The notes: generated by a model from the letters alone, not told the origin. Positions 1 through 9,457 are shown, counted from the stretch's first letter. The stretch: 64,000 nucleotides of DNA from Ruegeria sp. HKCCD8929 (GCF_013031405.1 NZ_WPZY01000003.1:1-64000); one strand, 5' to 3'. Numbers and translations are program-made.

Positions 1-39
1 GTTTTCCGAGCCGTGAATCACGCAGAGCAGCGAAAATCA

Positions 40-435
40 ATGCATCCTGACCCTAGAATCGTGGCGCTGACCGTCGCGCTTGGAATGGCACCCGCTCTCC
101 ATGCGGAAGAAACCCCGCTGACCACTCAGCAGATCCAAGAGCTGTTGGTCGGACAGACGGTCGAAGGCATTCATTTCGGCACCCATACGCGCCAGTATTT
201 CGCCGAGTCTGGTTTGACCTTGTGGATCAAGAAAGGCGACGCCGTCCCGTCCGAAGCGCGCTACAAGATTGAGGATGACCAATATTGCTCCAGCTGGGTC
301 GGGCTGTGGGCAACGCCGGAATGGGGATGTTTTTCGATCGCTCACGACGTCGAACAGGGGCTCTACTACTACATCGCCGACGGCTTTCGCGCGCCGTTTG
401 TGATCGCGGACGGGTTCTCGCTTTCGTTCGACTGA
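40..435 (+). CDS. Small exported protein of unknown function
   Basis: A 131-residue reading from the ATG at 40; a GTG at 13 in the same frame would add nine polar residues. Starting at 40 puts a hydrophobic segment at once and a likely signal peptidase site after an L-H-A triplet near residue 22, so export to the periplasm is likely. The mature part is rich in Tyr and Trp and has two cysteines (in the DDQYCSSW and WGCF stretches) that could form a disulfide. I do not recognise a family. It is convergent with the hydrolase gene that ends at 480. The start could lie outside the window only if the GTG is not used. Confidence 0.6.
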   Translation: MHPDPRIVALTVALGMAPALHAEETPLTTQQIQELLVGQTVEGIHFGTHTRQYFAESGLTLWIKKGDAVPSEARYKIEDDQYCSSWVGLWATPEWGCFSIAHDVEQGLYYYIADGFRAPFVIADGFSLSFD

Positions 436-479
436 AAGAGGCCAGCCCGGGATACAGGCTGGCTGTTTGCAATGGCGCT

Positions 480-1466
480 TCAGCCCTGCAGTGCATGATT
501 GCCGAAATACAAGAACTCGCCGTTCATCCCCTGTACTTCGCCCGCCTCCAGGCTCAGCGAAGCGCTATCCAGCATCTGATAGCTTTGCTGGCTTTTCACC
601 CATTCATCCGCCGCCTGCAGCGTGGTCAGCGTATAGGATGTGGTCTCGTTCAGGTAATGGGTCGGGATGATCACCTTGGGCTGCAGCTTTGCCACGATGT
701 CGTTGCCCATCTCATAGCTCAGAATGTGCTGCGAGCCGTCGACCGGCAGGGTCAGCACGTCTACCTGACCGATGGCATCCCAGAACTCCTGCGGCGGATT
801 GTGCCGGTTGTCGCCCCAGATCAAGGTGCGGATGCCGCCCGTCTCGACCAGATAGACCACCATGTCCATGTGGCCCACATTGTCCGGCGGACAGGCATTG
901 ACGCCGAACTCGGCCAGCGCGTCGGTCCAACTGTACCAACCCGGTGCCACGCAGGCGTGCTTGTCGGCGAACCCGGTGATCTTGAGATCGGCGAACTCGA
1001 AATTCCCAACCATCCGGTCCAGCACCATGGTCGAGCTTGGCCGCTCGATGGCGTCATGATCGAAATGGGCATGGGTCGACATGGTGATATCCACCGGGAT
1101 CTGCGGGAACTCGTTCTTGAACCACAGCCCCCACGCGCCCGAAGGATCGTCGCGCCACGGGTCGAACAGCACGGTGGCACCACCGGGCGAGGTGATCTTG
1201 ATTGCGCAATGGCCGTAAAAGTCGATGCCGACGACCCCGGTGCTGGCCTGCCCGGTCGAGCCCTGCAGATCGATCACATGGTTGTTGTTGCCCGGCTGTT
1301 TCCAGGCCTGCGACTGCGCCTGCGCCGGTTGGGCCCCAACCAGCGCCGACCCTGCCCCGACCCCGGCGGCGCCCGCCGCCATGAAGAAGGACCGGCGCGA
1401 CAGCCCCGGTGCCAGATCATCCTGTCCGCCCTTGAGCAGCGTGGGTTTGAGATCCTTTCGATCCAT
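480..1466 (-). CDS. Tat-exported metallo-beta-lactamase-fold hydrolase
   Basis: Predicted zinc-dependent hydrolase of the UlaG-like branch of the metallo-beta-lactamase fold; the substrate is unknown. A twin-arginine signal (SRRSFFMAAGAAG, near residues 23-35) ending in AQA predicts folded export to the periplasm. The metal motif HAHFDHD is clear about 140 residues in, and a later PTHYLNE histidine probably completes the site. I start at 1466 because GGGAGG lies 9 bases before that ATG; an upstream in-frame ATG at 1505 has no such site. Length is 328 aa. It stands alone between a convergent exported protein and the GAF-LuxR regulator gene, transcribed the same way. Confidence 0.85.
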   Translation of the reverse strand: MDRKDLKPTLLKGGQDDLAPGLSRRSFFMAAGAAGVGAGSALVGAQPAQAQSQAWKQPGNNNHVIDLQGSTGQASTGVVGIDFYGHCAIKITSPGGATVLFDPWRDDPSGAWGLWFKNEFPQIPVDITMSTHAHFDHDAIERPSSTMVLDRMVGNFEFADLKITGFADKHACVAPGWYSWTDALAEFGVNACPPDNVGHMDMVVYLVETGGIRTLIWGDNRHNPPQEFWDAIGQVDVLTLPVDGSQHILSYEMGNDIVAKLQPKVIIPTHYLNETTSYTLTTLQAADEWVKSQQSYQMLDSASLSLEAGEVQGMNGEFLYFGNHALQG

Positions 1467-1598
1467 TGTTCTTGCCTCCCTGTTCGTGTGAGTGAGCAGC
1501 CCCAAAGGGCCGTCGCAAACAGGCTAGCAAGGGCGAAACCCCTTGCTCAGACCGAAAAAATCGGGGGGAAATAGGGGGGTGATCCCCATATTCAACGT

Positions 1599-2570
1599 TC
1601 ACGAAATCGCGAGCAGATGGCTGCGCAGGTTCTGCCCGCGCCCGCCCAGACCCAGCTTGCGCCGGATATTGTTGCGATGGAAGTCAATGGTCGAGGTCTC
1701 GCGCGACAGTGCCCGCGCAATGTCCTTGGTGGTCTTGCCGGACATCACCATCTGGGCAATCTCGATCTCGGTCGGCGTCATCACCGAGAACGCATCCGAC
1801 AGCTTGTCGGACATGGTGGACGTGATCTCGCGCAGGTTCCGCTGCGCCAGATCCAGATAGGTGCGCTGCGGCTCGGCCTGCCCCAGGTGATCGCCCAGCT
1901 TGTCGAGATAGGGCAGCACCATGCCCCGCACCTGCGCCAGAACCTCGGCATCGCGATGCTTGCGGTCATCCTCGACACTGCTCAACAGCACCCGCAGGGC
2001 GGTGTTGGCCTCGCGCAATTCCCGCGTGCGCCCGTCCACGCGGGCCTCCAGATGCGCCAGCGTCTCGTTCAGCTTCCGCTCTAACTCACGACGCAGGTAA
2101 ACCTCTTGCAGCAAAGCCAAATCCGCCTCGACCAGCCGCGCGAACTGGGCCAGCCCCTCGCGGAACAAAAGCGCCCGCCGGTTGCGCTGGCGGTCCAGCA
2201 CGCAGATGGTGCCAAAGATCGAACCATCGGGCCATTTGAGCGGCAGACCGATGTAAAAGGACATGCCGTGCTCCATGTCCTCATTGTCGCGCCAGTCCGG
2301 ATCGCAGGAGGCATCCTCGACCACCAGTTCCCCATCGCGCTGAAACACTCCCTGACAATAGAGCTTGGGGTGCAGGCGGAACGCCATCCCCTGCGGATAG
2401 GGATTGTCGGGGTGGTCCGAGGTCACGAGCACCGCATGATCCGGTGCCTCGGTCTTCATGATCAGGCTGGCCGGGACATCCGCAAGCTGGGCAACCAGAT
2501 CCACCAGCCGCTGCCAGTTGGCGAGCGTTTCGCTTGGAATGTCGGGCCTGTCGGAAGTCATCACGGGCAC
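1599..2570 (-). CDS. GAF-domain LuxR-type transcriptional regulator
   Basis: Predicted cytoplasmic one-component regulator of 323 aa. Residues about 15-165 resemble a GAF sensory domain. Residues about 165-215 are a charged heptad-like helix (ELERKLNETLAHLEAR), probably the dimer helix. Residues about 258-318 are a LuxR helix-turn-helix with the typical LTPTEIEIAQMV start and the TVDFHRNNIRRKLGL-like recognition helix (here STIDFHRNNIRRKLGL). No autoinducer domain or receiver domain is present, so the signal is a small molecule or redox state read by GAF. A second ATG three codons in (2561) is equally possible. It lies 132 bases upstream of the metallo-hydrolase on the same strand and may control it. 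Confidence 0.85.
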   Translation of the reverse strand: MPVMTSDRPDIPSETLANWQRLVDLVAQLADVPASLIMKTEAPDHAVLVTSDHPDNPYPQGMAFRLHPKLYCQGVFQRDGELVVEDASCDPDWRDNEDMEHGMSFYIGLPLKWPDGSIFGTICVLDRQRNRRALLFREGLAQFARLVEADLALLQEVYLRRELERKLNETLAHLEARVDGRTRELREANTALRVLLSSVEDDRKHRDAEVLAQVRGMVLPYLDKLGDHLGQAEPQRTYLDLAQRNLREITSTMSDKLSDAFSVMTPTEIEIAQMVMSGKTTKDIARALSRETSTIDFHRNNIRRKLGLGGRGQNLRSHLLAIS

Positions 2571-2656
2571 TCACCTGCGGCTTTGGGGCAGGTAAAAGTG
2601 TAGGAGGCCACCGAACCACCGATCAAGCACGGCCCACGCTGCCGCGCAGCGTCGTA

Positions 2657-3235
2657 TCAGCTGCCCCAGATCTTCTTGACGTAATTCTTGGTCTCGGCAT
2701 AGGGCGGCACGCCGCCGTATTTCTGCACCGCCTCGGGGCCCGCATTATAGGCCGCCAGCGCCAGACGCCAGGATTTGAACTTGCGGTACTGGCGCGCCAG
2801 ATAGCGCGCGCCGCCATCGAGGTTCTGATACGGGTCCTTCGGGTTCACCCCCAATGCTCGCGCCGTTCCCGGCATCAGCTGCGCCAGCCCCAGTGCCCCC
2901 TTGTGCGACTTGGCGTGCGGGTTCCAGCCCGATTCCTGCTGCACCAGGCGCAGAAACAGCTCTTCGGGCACATTGTGGCGCCGTGCGGCATCCCGCGCCA
3001 TCTGCAGGTACTGGCCGCGATACTTGCCCGCATAGCGCTTGTCGAACGTGCCATTGGCCGAGGGCGGCCTGAGCCGTTTGGAATCCCGATACTGGCTGGC
3101 GCCACGGGTATCGAGGAACTTGGCCTGATTGCGGAAGATGTCGCGACGGTTCTTGGTTCCGAACATGTCGGCATATGCCGGCGCTGCCGTCAGGATCAAA
3201 GAAACAACTGTAAACCCGCTAAAAAACCTGCGCAT
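2657..3235 (-). CDS. Exported lytic transglycosylase (SLT domain)
   Basis: Cleaves the beta-1,4 bond between N-acetylmuramic acid and N-acetylglucosamine in peptidoglycan, forming 1,6-anhydro ends, in the periplasm. A 22-residue signal peptide ([13 protein letters not shown], cleaved after AYA) precedes a C-terminal SLT domain with the catalytic glutamate in QESGW, the [13 protein letters not shown] block and the AAYNAGP block. I start at the ATG at 3235, as the 42 codons upstream in frame are not signal-like. At 192 aa it is a short, single-domain family member. A possible link is the anmK gene at 53466, which recycles the anhydro-sugar. Confidence 0.9.
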   Translation of the reverse strand: MRRFFSGFTVVSLILTAAPAYADMFGTKNRRDIFRNQAKFLDTRGASQYRDSKRLRPPSANGTFDKRYAGKYRGQYLQMARDAARRHNVPEELFLRLVQQESGWNPHAKSHKGALGLAQLMPGTARALGVNPKDPYQNLDGGARYLARQYRKFKSWRLALAAYNAGPEAVQKYGGVPPYAETKNYVKKIWGS

Positions 3236-3445
3236 TCTTATAACCTGGTCGTTGAACCTCCGGCGGGAGTATAGGGTTTTTCGCCCAGATGGGAAGCATC
3301 GCGGGTCCGGGCAGGTCAAATCTGTGACAGTCTGTGTCGTCGTGAACGATGTTTTAACCATGGCGCAGCCTAAATCAGGCCGGTACTGTCACGTGGACGG
3401 ATCGTTCAGATTCGGGACATCGAGACAATAATTACGGGGAACTTC

Positions 3446-3949
3446 ATGGCTGGCTCAGTCAACAAAGTCATTCTGGTCGGAAATCTGGGCCGCGATCCCG
3501 AGGTGCGGTCGTTCCAGAACGGCGGCAAGGTGTGCAACCTGCGCATCGCCACATCCGAGACCTGGAAAGACCGCAATACCGGCGAACGCCGCGAACGGAC
3601 CGAGTGGCACTCGGTCGCGATCTTCTCGGAACCGCTGGCGCGGATCGCCGAGCAATACCTGCGCAAGGGGTCGAAGGTCTATCTCGAAGGCCAGCTGGAA
3701 ACCCGCAAATGGCAGGATCAGTCCGGCCAGGACCGCTATTCGACCGAGGTGGTGCTGCGCCCCTATCGCGGAGAGCTGACGCTGCTCGACAGCCGTGGCG
3801 AAGGCGGCGGCGGCGGATATGGCGGTGGCCAGGGTGGCAGCTACGGTGGCGGCTATGACAGCGGCCCGCAGGGCGATCCCTATGGCGCGCCGTCCGGTTC
3901 TCCGGCTCCGGCCTCGGGCGGGATCGACGACGACGAGATCCCGTTCTGA
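3446..3949 (+). CDS. ssb: Single-stranded DNA-binding protein SSB
   Basis: Binds single-stranded DNA during replication, repair and recombination and recruits partner enzymes. Residues 1 to about 112 are the OB fold ([16 protein letters not shown] start, WHSVAIF strand, [13 protein letters not shown]). A Gly-rich flexible linker follows, and the chain ends in the acidic partner-binding tip DDDEIPF. Length 167 aa is normal. I looked for a LexA-type GTTC/GAAC direct repeat in the 210 bases upstream and saw none, so SOS control is not evident. It is followed after 18 bases by the site-2 protease gene, probably co-transcribed. Confidence 0.97.
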   Translation: MAGSVNKVILVGNLGRDPEVRSFQNGGKVCNLRIATSETWKDRNTGERRERTEWHSVAIFSEPLARIAEQYLRKGSKVYLEGQLETRKWQDQSGQDRYSTEVVLRPYRGELTLLDSRGEGGGGGYGGGQGGSYGGGYDSGPQGDPYGAPSGSPAPASGGIDDDEIPF

Positions 3950-3967
3950 TCTGACCGGAGGGATATC

Positions 3968-5038
3968 ATGACATGGTCCTTCTCACTCGGCCGCCTGTTA
4001 GGGTCGGAACTGAGGGTCCATGTCACCTTTTTCCTGCTGCTCGCCTGGGTCGGTTTTGCGGCCTATTCCGACGGCGGAATGCCTGCGGCCATCGAGAACG
4101 TCGTCTTTGTTCTGGCGCTCTTTGCCTGCGTGGTCGCGCATGAGTTCGGCCATGCCCTGATGGCGCGGCGCTATGGCATCCTGACCCCCGACATCACCCT
4201 ATTGCCCATCGGCGGGCTGGCCCGGCTGGAGCGGATGCCGGAAAAACCGCTGCAAGAGGTGATGGTGGCGTTGGCGGGTCCGGCGGTGAACGTGGTGATC
4301 TGGGCCGCATTGATGATCATCGGCGCCGGAATGCCGCTCGAGGCGCTGGCGCGGATCGACTCCACCGATCTCGACTTTCTCAGCCGTCTGGCGCTGGTCA
4401 ATCTGTTCCTGGCGGTGTTCAACATGATCCCGGCCTTTCCGATGGATGGCGGGCGCGTGTTCCGCGCCCTGCTCTGCCTGACCATGGATCGGGTGACCGC
4501 CACCCGCACCGCCGCCTTTGCCGGGCAGTTCGTGGCGTTTCTGCTAGGCTTTGCAGGCCTGAGCTCGGGCAATCCGGTGCTGGTGCTGATCGCGCTCTTC
4601 GTGTTCATCGCCGCCAATGCGGAAAGTCAGGATGTCGCCATGCGCGCCGTCGCCCGCCGCCTGCTGGCCCGCGACGCGATGATCACCAGTTTCGAGGCGC
4701 TGTCGCCGCAGGACAGCCTGAACACGGCAGCGCAGGCGGTCATCCACACCACACAGCACGAATTTCCGGTCCTTGACGGCACAGGCGCGCTGCTGGGTTT
4801 TGTCACCCGCGCGCGGCTGTTTGCAGCGCTGGCGGGGGATCATCCGCTCTCGGACCCGGCCACCTCGGTCATGGATAAGGACATCCCGCAGGTGCGGCTG
4901 ACCACCGGTCTGGAAACCGTGTTGGACGCGCTGCACAAAGGCGCCCCCGCGGTGGCCGTCTGTGCCGAAAGCGGGCAGATGCTGGGCTATATCACCCGCG
5001 AAAATGTCGGCGAGCTGATGGTGATCCGGGGCCGCTGA
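3968..5038 (+). CDS. Site-2-type membrane metalloprotease with CBS pair
   Basis: Predicted intramembrane zinc protease of family M50 (Rip3/SpoIVFB-like group). The zinc motif is H58-E-F-G-H62 inside the second hydrophobic stretch; the third ligand is the aspartate of FPMDGGRV (D160). Several more membrane spans fill residues 20-225. Residues about 235-350 form two CBS repeats, which in this family bind nucleotides and gate activity. Length 356 aa is typical. The substrate is not predictable. GGAGG sits just upstream of the ATG. It follows ssb closely and faces aroB. Confidence 0.9.
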   Translation: MTWSFSLGRLLGSELRVHVTFFLLLAWVGFAAYSDGGMPAAIENVVFVLALFACVVAHEFGHALMARRYGILTPDITLLPIGGLARLERMPEKPLQEVMVALAGPAVNVVIWAALMIIGAGMPLEALARIDSTDLDFLSRLALVNLFLAVFNMIPAFPMDGGRVFRALLCLTMDRVTATRTAAFAGQFVAFLLGFAGLSSGNPVLVLIALFVFIAANAESQDVAMRAVARRLLARDAMITSFEALSPQDSLNTAAQAVIHTTQHEFPVLDGTGALLGFVTRARLFAALAGDHPLSDPATSVMDKDIPQVRLTTGLETVLDALHKGAPAVAVCAESGQMLGYITRENVGELMVIRGR

Positions 5039-5069
5039 GTTCGACGTGCCGAAGCAGGCATCAACAAAG

Positions 5070-6182
5070 TCAACAAGTTGCCAGCGCATCCTCAAGCACG
5101 GACAGCACCGCCTCGCGCGGCACGTCCGAGGTCACGAAAGCCTGCCCGATCCCGCGCGCGAGGATGAACCGGAGCTGGCCATCAACCACCTTCTTGTCCT
5201 GCGCCATCAGATCGACCAGCGCTTCGGCGCCCGGCAGATCGCCCGGAATATCGGCCAGATCGGTCTTCATCCCCATCGCCTGCAGGTGCGCGCGCACGCG
5301 GCTCGGGTCCTCCTGCGAACACAGGCCCAGACGCGCCGACAGCTCAAAGGCCAGCGCGCAGCCTATGGCCACGCCCTCGCCATGCAGCAGCCGGTCGGAA
5401 TAGCCCGTTGCGGCCTCCAGCGCATGGCAGAACGTGTGCCCCAGGTTCAAAAGCGCCCGGTCCCCCTGCTCGGTCTCGTCCCGTGCCACGATATCGGCCT
5501 TCATCTGCACCGAGCGCGTCACCGCTTGCACCCGGGCCTCCATGTCTCCGGCAGCCAGCACCGGACCTTGTCTTTCGAGCCAGTCAAAGAGCCGGGCATC
5601 GCCCAGCAGCCCGTATTTCACCACCTCACCGTAACCGGCCAAGAAGTCGCGCGCGGTCAGTGTGCCCAGAACAGCAGTATCGGCCAGCACCAGCGAGGGT
5701 TGATGAAACGCACCGATCAGGTTCTTGCCCTGCGGCGCATTGATGCCGGTCTTGCCGCCCACGGAACTGTCCACCTGCGCCAGCAGCGAGGTCGGGATCT
5801 GCACAAACCGCACTCCGCGCCGCAACACAGCGGCCGCAAAACCGGCCAGATCGCCAATCACGCCGCCGCCAAAGGCCACCACCACATCGCGCCGCTCGAC
5901 CTTTTCGGCGAGCAGCCACTCGACCGCACGCTCGAGTTGCGGCCAGCCCTTGGTGGCCTCACCCGCAGGCAGTGCCAGCGACACCATCTCGATGCCCGCG
6001 CGGCCCAGCCCGTCGCGCAAACCATCCAGATGCAAGCCCGCCACCGTCTCGTCTGTCAGCACCGCTACCCGGGGCCGCTTGAGCAACGGCGCAATCCGTG
6101 TGCCCGCCTCGGCCAGCAAATCCGGGCCGATCTCGACATCGTAAGAGCGCGCGCCCAGTTCGACATGTACGGTCTGATGCAT
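5070..6182 (-). CDS. aroB: 3-dehydroquinate synthase
   Basis: Second step of the shikimate pathway: DAHP to 3-dehydroquinate, using NAD and a divalent metal. The 370-aa chain shows the NAD-binding GGGVIGDLAGF block, the PTSLLAQVDSSVGGKTGIN block and metal-site histidines in NLGHTFCHALE and HGEGVAIG. It starts with the ATG directly following the aroK stop codon (TAG then ATG with no gap), so translation coupling is expected. The aroK-aroB order is standard in alphaproteobacteria. The gene ends 31 bases from the convergent site-2 protease gene. Confidence 0.97.
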   Translation of the reverse strand: MHQTVHVELGARSYDVEIGPDLLAEAGTRIAPLLKRPRVAVLTDETVAGLHLDGLRDGLGRAGIEMVSLALPAGEATKGWPQLERAVEWLLAEKVERRDVVVAFGGGVIGDLAGFAAAVLRRGVRFVQIPTSLLAQVDSSVGGKTGINAPQGKNLIGAFHQPSLVLADTAVLGTLTARDFLAGYGEVVKYGLLGDARLFDWLERQGPVLAAGDMEARVQAVTRSVQMKADIVARDETEQGDRALLNLGHTFCHALEAATGYSDRLLHGEGVAIGCALAFELSARLGLCSQEDPSRVRAHLQAMGMKTDLADIPGDLPGAEALVDLMAQDKKVVDGQLRFILARGIGQAFVTSDVPREAVLSVLEDALATC

Positions 6183-6770
6183 CTATTTCCGTTCCAACAC
6201 GTCCGGACGGGTCAGCAGCGCGGCCACCACCCGGTCCACCATCGTTTCGATCGAGGTTTCGCCATCGGACTCGGCGATCAGATCGGCCTCGGCATAGACC
6301 GGCACCCGCGCCTCATACAGCGCGCGCAACGTCGCATGCGGGTTCGCGGTGCGCAGCAGCGGCCGCGTGTCCTTGTGCCGGACCCGGTTCCACAGCACCT
6401 CGAGATCGGCGCGCAGCCACAGCGAGGCGCCCTGTTTCGAGATCATCCGACGGTTCTCGGGCGACAGGAACGCGCCACCACCGGTCGACAGAATGCCGCG
6501 CTTCTCGCTCAGCAGCCGCCCGATCACCTGGCTTTCCTTCTGTCGAAAAAACGGCTCGCCATCGCGCTCAAAGATCTCGGGGATGGTCATGTTGGCCGCC
6601 GATTCGATCTCGGCATCGCTATCGAGAAACGGCACCCCCAGCCGCGCGGCCAGCGCCCGACCCACGGCGGTCTTGCCCGCGCCCATCATGCCCACCATGA
6701 CCACCGTTTTATGCAGCACATAGTCCTGCGCTGTGGCGGCGACGGGTGCGTTATGCTTAATTTCGCTCAT
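6183..6770 (-). CDS. aroK: Shikimate kinase
   Basis: Phosphorylates shikimate at the 3-hydroxyl with ATP. The P-loop is G27-MMGAGKT-34; LDSDAEIE supplies the Mg/shikimate acidic residues, and a GGGAFL motif follows. I chose the ATG at 6770 (195 aa); an upstream in-frame ATG at 6866 would add a hydrophobic tail that does not belong to this family and would run into the divergent small gene at 6847. First gene of the aroK-aroB unit, divergent from the small membrane protein gene with 76 bases between the starts. Confidence 0.96.
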   Translation of the reverse strand: MSEIKHNAPVAATAQDYVLHKTVVMVGMMGAGKTAVGRALAARLGVPFLDSDAEIESAANMTIPEIFERDGEPFFRQKESQVIGRLLSEKRGILSTGGGAFLSPENRRMISKQGASLWLRADLEVLWNRVRHKDTRPLLRTANPHATLRALYEARVPVYAEADLIAESDGETSIETMVDRVVAALLTRPDVLERK

Positions 6771-6846
6771 TTCACCGTGAATGACGTGATCTTGGGAAAA
6801 TTGCCAGTTATAACTTGGCCAAAAGAGTAAAATGGGGCAGCGTAAA

Positions 6847-6999
6847 ATGATGGGCCGTCTGATCAAATTCCTGATTTACGTCTTATGTCTGTGTTTCATA
6901 GGGCTGGTTGGCTACGCCTATGTCGGGCCGTTTTTCGGGGCGGATTTTTCGGCGCCCAAGAATGAAGTCCGTCAACCGGTGACGTTGGATGTGGACTAG
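6847..6999 (+). CDS. 50-residue single-span membrane protein
   Basis: A short gene read directly from the sequence: ATG at 6847 (or the adjacent ATG at 6850), 50 codons, TAG at 6997. The product starts MMGRLIKFLIYVLCLC, has one hydrophobic helix (residues about 5-27, YVLCLCFIGLVGYAYVG) and a short polar tail ending TLDVD. Its end overlaps the start of the next gene by 11 bases in another frame, which suggests translational coupling with the exported 506-aa protein. It sits between divergent aroK and that gene, the right position for a promoter-proximal gene. I do not recognise a named family. Confidence 0.7.
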   Translation: MMGRLIKFLIYVLCLCFIGLVGYAYVGPFFGADFSAPKNEVRQPVTLDVD

Positions 7000-8509
7000 A
7001 ACGGCGCTGATCGCGCTGTGTTTGACCACTCCGGCCTTGGCGCAAGACCCCCTCTCTGCCATCGACTGGCTGACCGAGCCTCCCGAGAACCTGCCGGGCA
7101 CGGTACTGCTCGAGCCGCCGGTGACCGAGACCGGTCTGCGCCCCGAGATTGAGGTGACACCGCTTGAGGAACTCAAGCCTCCCCTGGGGCTCGTTTCCAC
7201 CAGCGTGACCGGCCTGCCGGTGGATCTGTGGCGCGGCAGCGATCCGGCGCGGATTTCCGAGTTGATCGCGGATGTGCCGGTGCGCGAAAACCCGGCGATG
7301 CAGCGGCTGCTCTTCACCCTGCTTCTCTCCGAATCCCGCCCCCCAACCGGCCCCCGCGCGGATGAGGCACTGCTGCTGGCCCGGCTCGACCGGTTGATGC
7401 AGTTGGGCGCCACCGACCCGGCGCAGGCGCTGGTGCAACTGGCGGGGCCGACCGACAGCACAGACCGCTTCCGCCGCTGGTTCGACGCCACCCTGTTGAC
7501 CGGGGACGAGGACCGGAGCTGCTCGGCGCTCACCGCCCAGCCATACCTGTCGCGCAACTATTCAGCGCAGATCTTCTGCAAGGCCCGGCGCGGCGACTGG
7601 GAATCGGCGGCCCTGACGCTCGAGGCCGCGCATGCGCTGGAACTGCTGCCGCGCGACCAACTGGCGCTGCTCGATCGCTTCCTCAGCCCCGGTCTGTTCG
7701 AGGACGCACCGCCGCTACCGCTGCCGGCCCATCCCGACCCGCTGACCTTCCGCCTGTTCGAGACGATTGGCGAGCGCCTGCCCACCGCCTCACTGCCGCG
7801 CGCCTTTGCCACTGCCGATCTGCGCGATGTGGCCGGGTGGAAGGCGCAGCTCGAGGCCGCCGAGCGTCTGACCCGCATCGGGGCACTGACGCCGAACCAT
7901 TTGCTGGGGCTTTACACCGAACGGCAACCTGCCGCATCGGGAGGCATCTGGGACCGTGTCGCCGCCATGCAGCGCTTCGAAACGGCACTGTCCACCGGCA
8001 ATCCGGCGGCCATTTCGAAGGCACTGCCCGCGGTCTGGGCCGCGATGCAAAATGCAGGCCTCGAAGTCCCATTTGCCGAATTGTTCGCCGACAAGCTCGC
8101 CGGACAGGACCTGCCCGACCCGGCGGCAGCGGACCTGCTGTGGCGCATCCGCCTGCTCTCAAGCTACTACGAGGATGCCGCGCAGACACCGCCGAACGGC
8201 TCCGGCGAGGCCGGATATCTGGCGGCACTGGCGCAGGGCGAGCCCGCCCGCACCCCTGCCCCGTCGCATATGGCCGAGGCGATCTCGGACGGCTTCGCCG
8301 AGACCCCGCCGATGCCCGAGGACGTGCGGACCTTGCTGGCCGACGGGCGTCTGGGTGAGGCTATTCTGGAATCCATGCAACTTTTCGCCAGCGGCGCGCG
8401 CGGCAATCACGGAGATCTGACCGGCGCGTTGGCAGTGTTCCGACAGATCGGACTTGAAGACACCGCCCGACGCGCCGCGCTGCAGTTGATGATCCTGGAC
8501 AAGGCCTGA
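6989..8509 (+). CDS. Large exported protein of unknown function
   Basis: A 506-aa protein with an N-terminal signal peptide (MWTRTALIALCLTTPALAQ, cleavage near residue 19), so periplasmic. The mature part is Ala/Leu-rich and looks wholly helical, with repeated LARLDRLMQLGA-like amphipathic stretches, resembling a solenoid of helical hairpins rather than an enzyme. No catalytic motif is seen. It begins inside the 3' end of the small membrane protein gene and ends 3 bases before xerD, so the three form one transcription unit. A role in scaffolding or cell-envelope assembly is possible but unsupported. Confidence 0.75.
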   Translation: MWTRTALIALCLTTPALAQDPLSAIDWLTEPPENLPGTVLLEPPVTETGLRPEIEVTPLEELKPPLGLVSTSVTGLPVDLWRGSDPARISELIADVPVRENPAMQRLLFTLLLSESRPPTGPRADEALLLARLDRLMQLGATDPAQALVQLAGPTDSTDRFRRWFDATLLTGDEDRSCSALTAQPYLSRNYSAQIFCKARRGDWESAALTLEAAHALELLPRDQLALLDRFLSPGLFEDAPPLPLPAHPDPLTFRLFETIGERLPTASLPRAFATADLRDVAGWKAQLEAAERLTRIGALTPNHLLGLYTERQPAASGGIWDRVAAMQRFETALSTGNPAAISKALPAVWAAMQNAGLEVPFAELFADKLAGQDLPDPAAADLLWRIRLLSSYYEDAAQTPPNGSGEAGYLAALAQGEPARTPAPSHMAEAISDGFAETPPMPEDVRTLLADGRLGEAILESMQLFASGARGNHGDLTGALAVFRQIGLEDTARRAALQLMILDKA

Positions 8510-8512
8510 ACG

Positions 8513-9457
8513 ATGGGTGGCCCCGGCACACAGGAACAATGGATTTCGACCTTTCTCGAGGCGCAGGCGGCTGAGCTGGGCGCAGCCAACAACACGCTGC
8601 TGGCCTATGGCCGCGACCTCAAGGATTTCGCGAACTGGCTGACGCGCAAAGGCTCGGGCTTTGGCGAGGCCGACCGCGATCTGGTCGAGGCCTATCTGAT
8701 CGACTGCGATGCGCAGGGGCTGGCCCGCTCGACACGCGCCCGCAGGCTATCGGCGATCAAGCAGATCTACCGTTTCGCCTTCGAGGAAGGCTGGCGCGAG
8801 TCCAATCCGGCGATCCAGATCAAGGGGCCGGGGCGCGACAAGCGCCTGCCCAAGACGCTGGATGTCATCGAAGTGGACCGCCTGCTGGAGGCAGCCCGCG
8901 TCACCGGGCGGTCGCAGGCAGATCGGCTGCGCAACACCTGCCTGATGGAACTGCTTTATGCCACCGGCATGCGGGTGAGCGAACTGGTCTCGCTGCCGGT
9001 GTCTGCCGCACGAGGCGATCCGCGGATGCTGCTGATCCTCGGCAAAGGCGACAAGGAGCGCATGGTGCCGCTGTCGCCGCCTGCCCGTGAAGCTCTGGCG
9101 GTCTGGCTGACCACCCGCGACGAGGCCGAAGACCAGGCCACGGCCAAAGGCGCGCAACCCTCGAAATTCCTGTTCCCCTCGCGCGGCAAATCCGGGCACC
9201 TGACCCGTCACCGGTTTTATCTGCTGATCAAGGAACTGGCGGTTCAGGGTGGCGTATCGCCCAACAAGGTGACGCCTCACACGCTGCGCCACGCTTTTGC
9301 CACCCACTTGCTGGCCAATGGTGCCGATCTGCGCTCGATCCAGACGCTCTTGGGCCATGCGGATGTGGCCACGACCGAGATCTACACCCATGTGCTGGAC
9401 GAACGGCTGGCCGAACTGGTGCTGGCACACCATCCGCTGGCCAAGGACAAGGACTGA
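8513..9457 (+). CDS. xerD: Tyrosine site-specific recombinase XerD
   Basis: Resolves chromosome dimers at dif with XerC and FtsK. The N-terminal SAM-like domain (residues about 5-90) is followed by a catalytic domain with R154 (ATGMRVSEL), K178 (LGKGDKER), H256 and R259 (HTLRH), H282 (LLGHADV) and nucleophile Y291 (EIYTHV). Length 314 aa is right for XerC/D. I call XerD over XerC from the overall match of the GMRVSEL and SIQTLLGH blocks and the lack of a neighbouring fts or rmuC context; this sub-call is less sure than the family. It starts 3 bases after the exported-protein stop. Confidence 0.85.
   Translation: MGGPGTQEQWISTFLEAQAAELGAANNTLLAYGRDLKDFANWLTRKGSGFGEADRDLVEAYLIDCDAQGLARSTRARRLSAIKQIYRFAFEEGWRESNPAIQIKGPGRDKRLPKTLDVIEVDRLLEAARVTGRSQADRLRNTCLMELLYATGMRVSELVSLPVSAARGDPRMLLILGKGDKERMVPLSPPAREALAVWLTTRDEAEDQATAKGAQPSKFLFPSRGKSGHLTRHRFYLLIKELAVQGGVSPNKVTPHTLRHAFATHLLANGADLRSIQTLLGHADVATTEIYTHVLDERLAELVLAHHPLAKDKD

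Noticed and set aside
285..1574. A 429-codon plus-strand open frame
   Set aside because: Antisense to the Tat metallo-hydrolase with its HAHFDHD site.
3236..3445. LexA box upstream of ssb
   Set aside because: No GTTC-N7-GTTC or GAAC-N7-GAAC repeat is visible.
5046..6830. A 594-codon open frame on the plus strand across aroB and aroK
   Set aside because: It is opposite to two clear shikimate pathway genes, is rich in His/Gln/Arg as antisense frames in GC-rich DNA are, and has no motif.
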